42,744 nucleotides of DNA from JBBRQP01 sp038226175 (lineage in GTDB: Bacteria > Cyanobacteriota > Cyanobacteriia > Gloeobacterales > Anthocerotibacteraceae), in the NCBI GenBank assembly GCA_038226175.1, contig JBBRQP010000017.1, positions 1 to 42,744 of the forward strand, in the 5' to 3' direction. Numbering within the stretch: the stretch's first letter is position 1; the number at the start of each line of letters is the position of its first letter. Below are positions 40,787 through 42,744 of the stretch, piece after piece. The position numbers and the translations under genes were made by a program. The notes under the pieces were generated by a model. The model worked only from the letters and a program-made list of their open reading frames with translations. It ran no database searches and was not told the origin of the DNA.

Positions 40787-41806
40787 TTATTGTGCCTCTA
40801 AAGCCTTGTACAGCTCACCTAGTTTACCAATAGGTTCACTTTTGTACAATTTGTAGCTGGTGCATTCAAGTAATTTCTTTGCTTTTAGTTCTTCATATTG
40901 TTTCTTTAATTCTGGTGTTATCTTGCCATTAAGCTCAACTAATTTCATAGCAATTTGAATGTTTTCTTTCGTTCTGTCAATAATTGCAACATCTAAAGCA
41001 CGTTGCCAATAATAGTTAGCTTCTCTCCTGCCGCTCAATTCATAAAAAACGTATCCCTTCAAAAGGAAATATGAGCTACCATATATTTTTATATCATTTT
41101 TTGTTTCTAATTTTGGAAATGTTTCAAATAACTTTTTGGCACTTTCCAACTGATTTGTATAGTACAGAAGAGAAATTTTTAGAAGCAGTAAAATTTTAGA
41201 ATCTGGATGAACAGTTAGTACTTGATCAGCAAAAGTACTATATTCTTTCCACAAACCTGCATTTATTCCAGCCTTAAGAGTTTGTACGGCTAGAGACTCT
41301 TGTGGATATTTATTATAAAGTTCAAGAAATTGATGCGCAGTTTCTACAGGGTTTTGTTTACATTTTTTACCTAAAATTTCACTCTGATACTTATTAATTG
41401 CTTCTGCATCTTTCATACTTTGCTGAAGTTGCTCGTATTCTTCTTTAGTTGGTGTGCCTGTCACAAAATTAAAATTTATTGCTAGTTCTTGCCGTACAAA
41501 ATCATCTGGTAGAGGACTGAAAGGAGCTGCTTTTTCAACTGCTTGAATTGCATTTTCATCAGCATGAGCAAATGAAGAGGATTTTTTGACAGCTATCGAA
41601 GCAACTTCTCCTGAATGTTTAATCACAATGAGTAAAACTGTTGGATTTGTAATACTTGCAGATTGGTACCCATAGGGTGGCTCCCAAATCTTAATGACTT
41701 TTGCTCGAAAATCTTCTACCCATTGGTTAATACTTGATTGCGCAAAGGCAGGCATAAATAGACTACTCAATAACATTCCCATACTTAGACACTTTCCTGG
41801 GCGCAT
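40787..41806 (-). CDS. exported TonB_C/TPR-like protein
   Basis: A 339-residue protein with a signal peptide (MLLSSLFMPAFAQ; the start at ATG 41806 or at the next Met is possible). Residues 25-115 look like a TonB C-terminal domain: PPYGYQSASITNPTVLLIVI, SGEVASIAVKKSSSF and AIQAVEKAAPFSPLPDDF. The rest is helical repeats of TPR type, for instance SLLYYTNQLESAKKLFETFP and GYVFYELSGRREANYYWQRA. It probably acts in the periplasm as a partner-binding protein. It is AT-rich relative to the core genes. A truncated paralogue lies directly upstream in tandem (41894-42652). Confidence 0.75.
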   Translation of the reverse strand: MRPGKCLSMGMLLSSLFMPAFAQSSINQWVEDFRAKVIKIWEPPYGYQSASITNPTVLLIVIKHSGEVASIAVKKSSSFAHADENAIQAVEKAAPFSPLPDDFVRQELAINFNFVTGTPTKEEYEQLQQSMKDAEAINKYQSEILGKKCKQNPVETAHQFLELYNKYPQESLAVQTLKAGINAGLWKEYSTFADQVLTVHPDSKILLLLKISLLYYTNQLESAKKLFETFPKLETKNDIKIYGSSYFLLKGYVFYELSGRREANYYWQRALDVAIIDRTKENIQIAMKLVELNGKITPELKKQYEELKAKKLLECTSYKLYKSEPIGKLGELYKALEAQ

Positions 41807-41893
41807 AACATCTCGCGTAAATGAATAGCTATAGAGTATCAGAATTACAGTGACTTTGACTAGAGAGTTAGTTCCCTACCAGCAAGGCATGTT

Positions 41894-42655
41894 TTATGGA
41901 GCTTCTAAAATCTTATAAAGCGCACCTAATTTGCCGATAGGTTTGTCTTTATAAAGAGCAGAAGCAGGACATTCTTTTATCTTTTTTACCACGAACTCTG
42001 CATACTGCTTTTTAAGTTCTGGCGTAACCATGCCATTAAATTCAACTAATTTCATTCTTATATTTAAATCTTCTTTTGCGTTTTCAAGAATTGCAGTATC
42101 TAAAGCTCTTTGCCAGTAATAGCTAGCTTCTCTAGTACTTCCTAATTCATAAAAAACATTACCTTTCATGATGTAGTACAATGCACCATAAATTTTAAGA
42201 TCGTCACCTGTTTCTAATTTTGGGAACGTCTCAAATAGCTTTTTAGCAGCTTCGAGTTGATTTGCATAATAAAGAAGAGAGATTTTTTGAAGTAGTAAAT
42301 CTCTGGAATTAGGATAAAGAGCCAATACTTTATCAGCAAACCCGCTATACTCTTGCCATAAGCCTGCATTAACTGCTGCGCTAAGGGTGTTTGCAGCAGT
42401 AGATTCTGTAGGATAAGTATCATAGATCTCTAAATGCTGGTGAGCTGATTCTATAAGATCTTGGGTACACTCTTTTGCAGTAAGTACATTTAAACGATTA
42501 TGTGTAGCTTCGTGCTTCTCCTTTATCTGTTTTGCTAATTCATAATCTTCTTGTTTTTTCCAGACATTAATGTCAAAGCTAAAATTTATAGCTATCTCTG
42601 ACGGTTTACAGCAATTTTCAAGTGAAAGAGCTATATTAATTGGACTAAATGGAGA
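41894..42655 (-). pseudogene. tandem TPR paralogue truncated by an insertion sequence
   Basis: The frame (259 residues if read from ATG 42673) matches the downstream TonB_C/TPR protein along its length: SLLYYANQLEAAKKLFETFP, YYIMKGNVFYELGSTREASY and KPIGKLGALYKILEAP have near-identical counterparts. But the signal peptide and almost all of the TonB_C part are missing. Homology runs only to SPFSP (42641-42655), the counterpart of APFSP in the paralogue, and the codons before it are sequence around the start of an IS630-type transposase gene on the opposite strand. So the Met at 42673 is an accident of the insertion, and the copy is unlikely to be exported. Confidence 0.75.
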
Positions 42656-42744
42656 GGGTGATGGGAAAACCATATTCAGTGGATCTGCGCCAACGGATTT
42701 TAGCTGCCTACTTCAATAAAGAAGGCTCACAACGAATAATTGCC
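42655..42744 (+). mobile_element. left end of IS630-family element, running off the window
   Basis: The plus-strand frame from ATG 42661 reads MGKPYSVDLRQRILAAYFNK and then EGSQRIIA to the window edge. It matches the N-terminal helix-turn-helix start of IS630-type transposases (the family begins K-P-Y-S-x-D-L-R-x-R). The rest of the gene and the right end are outside the window. The left boundary is placed at about 42655 because TPR-paralogue homology stops there. No clear terminal inverted repeat can be defined with only one end visible. Confidence 0.8.
42661..42744 (+). CDS. IS630-family transposase, N-terminal fragment (partial)
   Basis: Twenty-eight residues of a transposase N-terminal DNA-binding region are visible (GKPYSVDLRQRILAAY). 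The reading frame is open to the end of the window. The DDE catalytic domain, if intact, lies beyond it. GAGGGTG precedes the ATG closely (6 to 10 nt), a plausible ribosome site that falls at the very edge of the element. Confidence 0.8.
   Translation, partial: MGKPYSVDLRQRILAAYFNKEGSQRIIA

Overview
The window comes from a cyanobacterial chromosome. The evidence is a complete psbE-psbF-psbL-psbJ operon, a psbO-type manganese-stabilising protein, the nitrogen regulator ntcA, ferredoxin-dependent nitrite reductase and glutamate synthase, a ycf35/DUF2997/ferredoxin cluster and a cyanobacterial-type biliverdin reductase. PsbO, PsbE and PsbL are clearly recognisable but differ from the usual cyanobacterial sequences, which hints at an uncommon lineage; that placement is a weak inference. 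No rRNA, tRNA or CRISPR array was found.

Layout. Positions 1-313 hold no convincing gene, only an open frame and a hairpin. From 314 to 5113 is a nitrate-assimilation block: nirA, a nitrate-reductase-associated protein and mobA on the minus strand, divergent from an ntcB-like LysR gene and a trpD-like gene. From 5291 to 7530 is an AT-rich stretch of small or broken accessory genes (VOC protein, DUF4279 protein, a gene interrupted by an in-frame stop). From 7531 to 13607 are a transketolase/phosphoketolase-like enzyme, the DUF2997-ycf35-ferredoxin cluster, ispE and lysC. From 13758 to 21735 are a secreted hypothetical protein, ntcA with a perfect NtcA box in its promoter, a gtrA-like/flavoprotein pair and the large glsF gene. 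From 22265 to 24146 are psbO and bvdR.

From 24319 to 28794 is the most unusual unit: a 1116-residue bacterial tubulin-like protein followed by a zinc-ribbon, membrane-anchored, phosphate-binding-like protein, with no transporter genes. From 28797 to 34817 are an exported protein of unknown function, hisH, a DUF4129/TPR-membrane operon, a sirohydrochlorin chelatase gene and glutathione reductase. From 34886 to 37150 are a frameshifted PEP-CTERM trypsin-like protease, psbEFLJ and a 2Fe-2S protein. The end of the window holds an RRM protein, a deaminase-HAD fusion, an exported HisC-like aminotransferase, two tandem TPR paralogues (the second truncated) and the start of an IS630-type transposase gene.

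How the genes connect. NirA reduces nitrite using siroheme, whose iron insertion SirB catalyses. MobA makes the guanylylated molybdenum cofactor that nitrate reductase needs. GlsF assimilates the ammonium. NtcA and the ntcB-like gene probably control the set, and NtcA-like boxes lie before ntcA and in the nirA/ntcB intergenic region. The other main themes are photosystem II, redox proteins, and isoprenoid and amino-acid synthesis.
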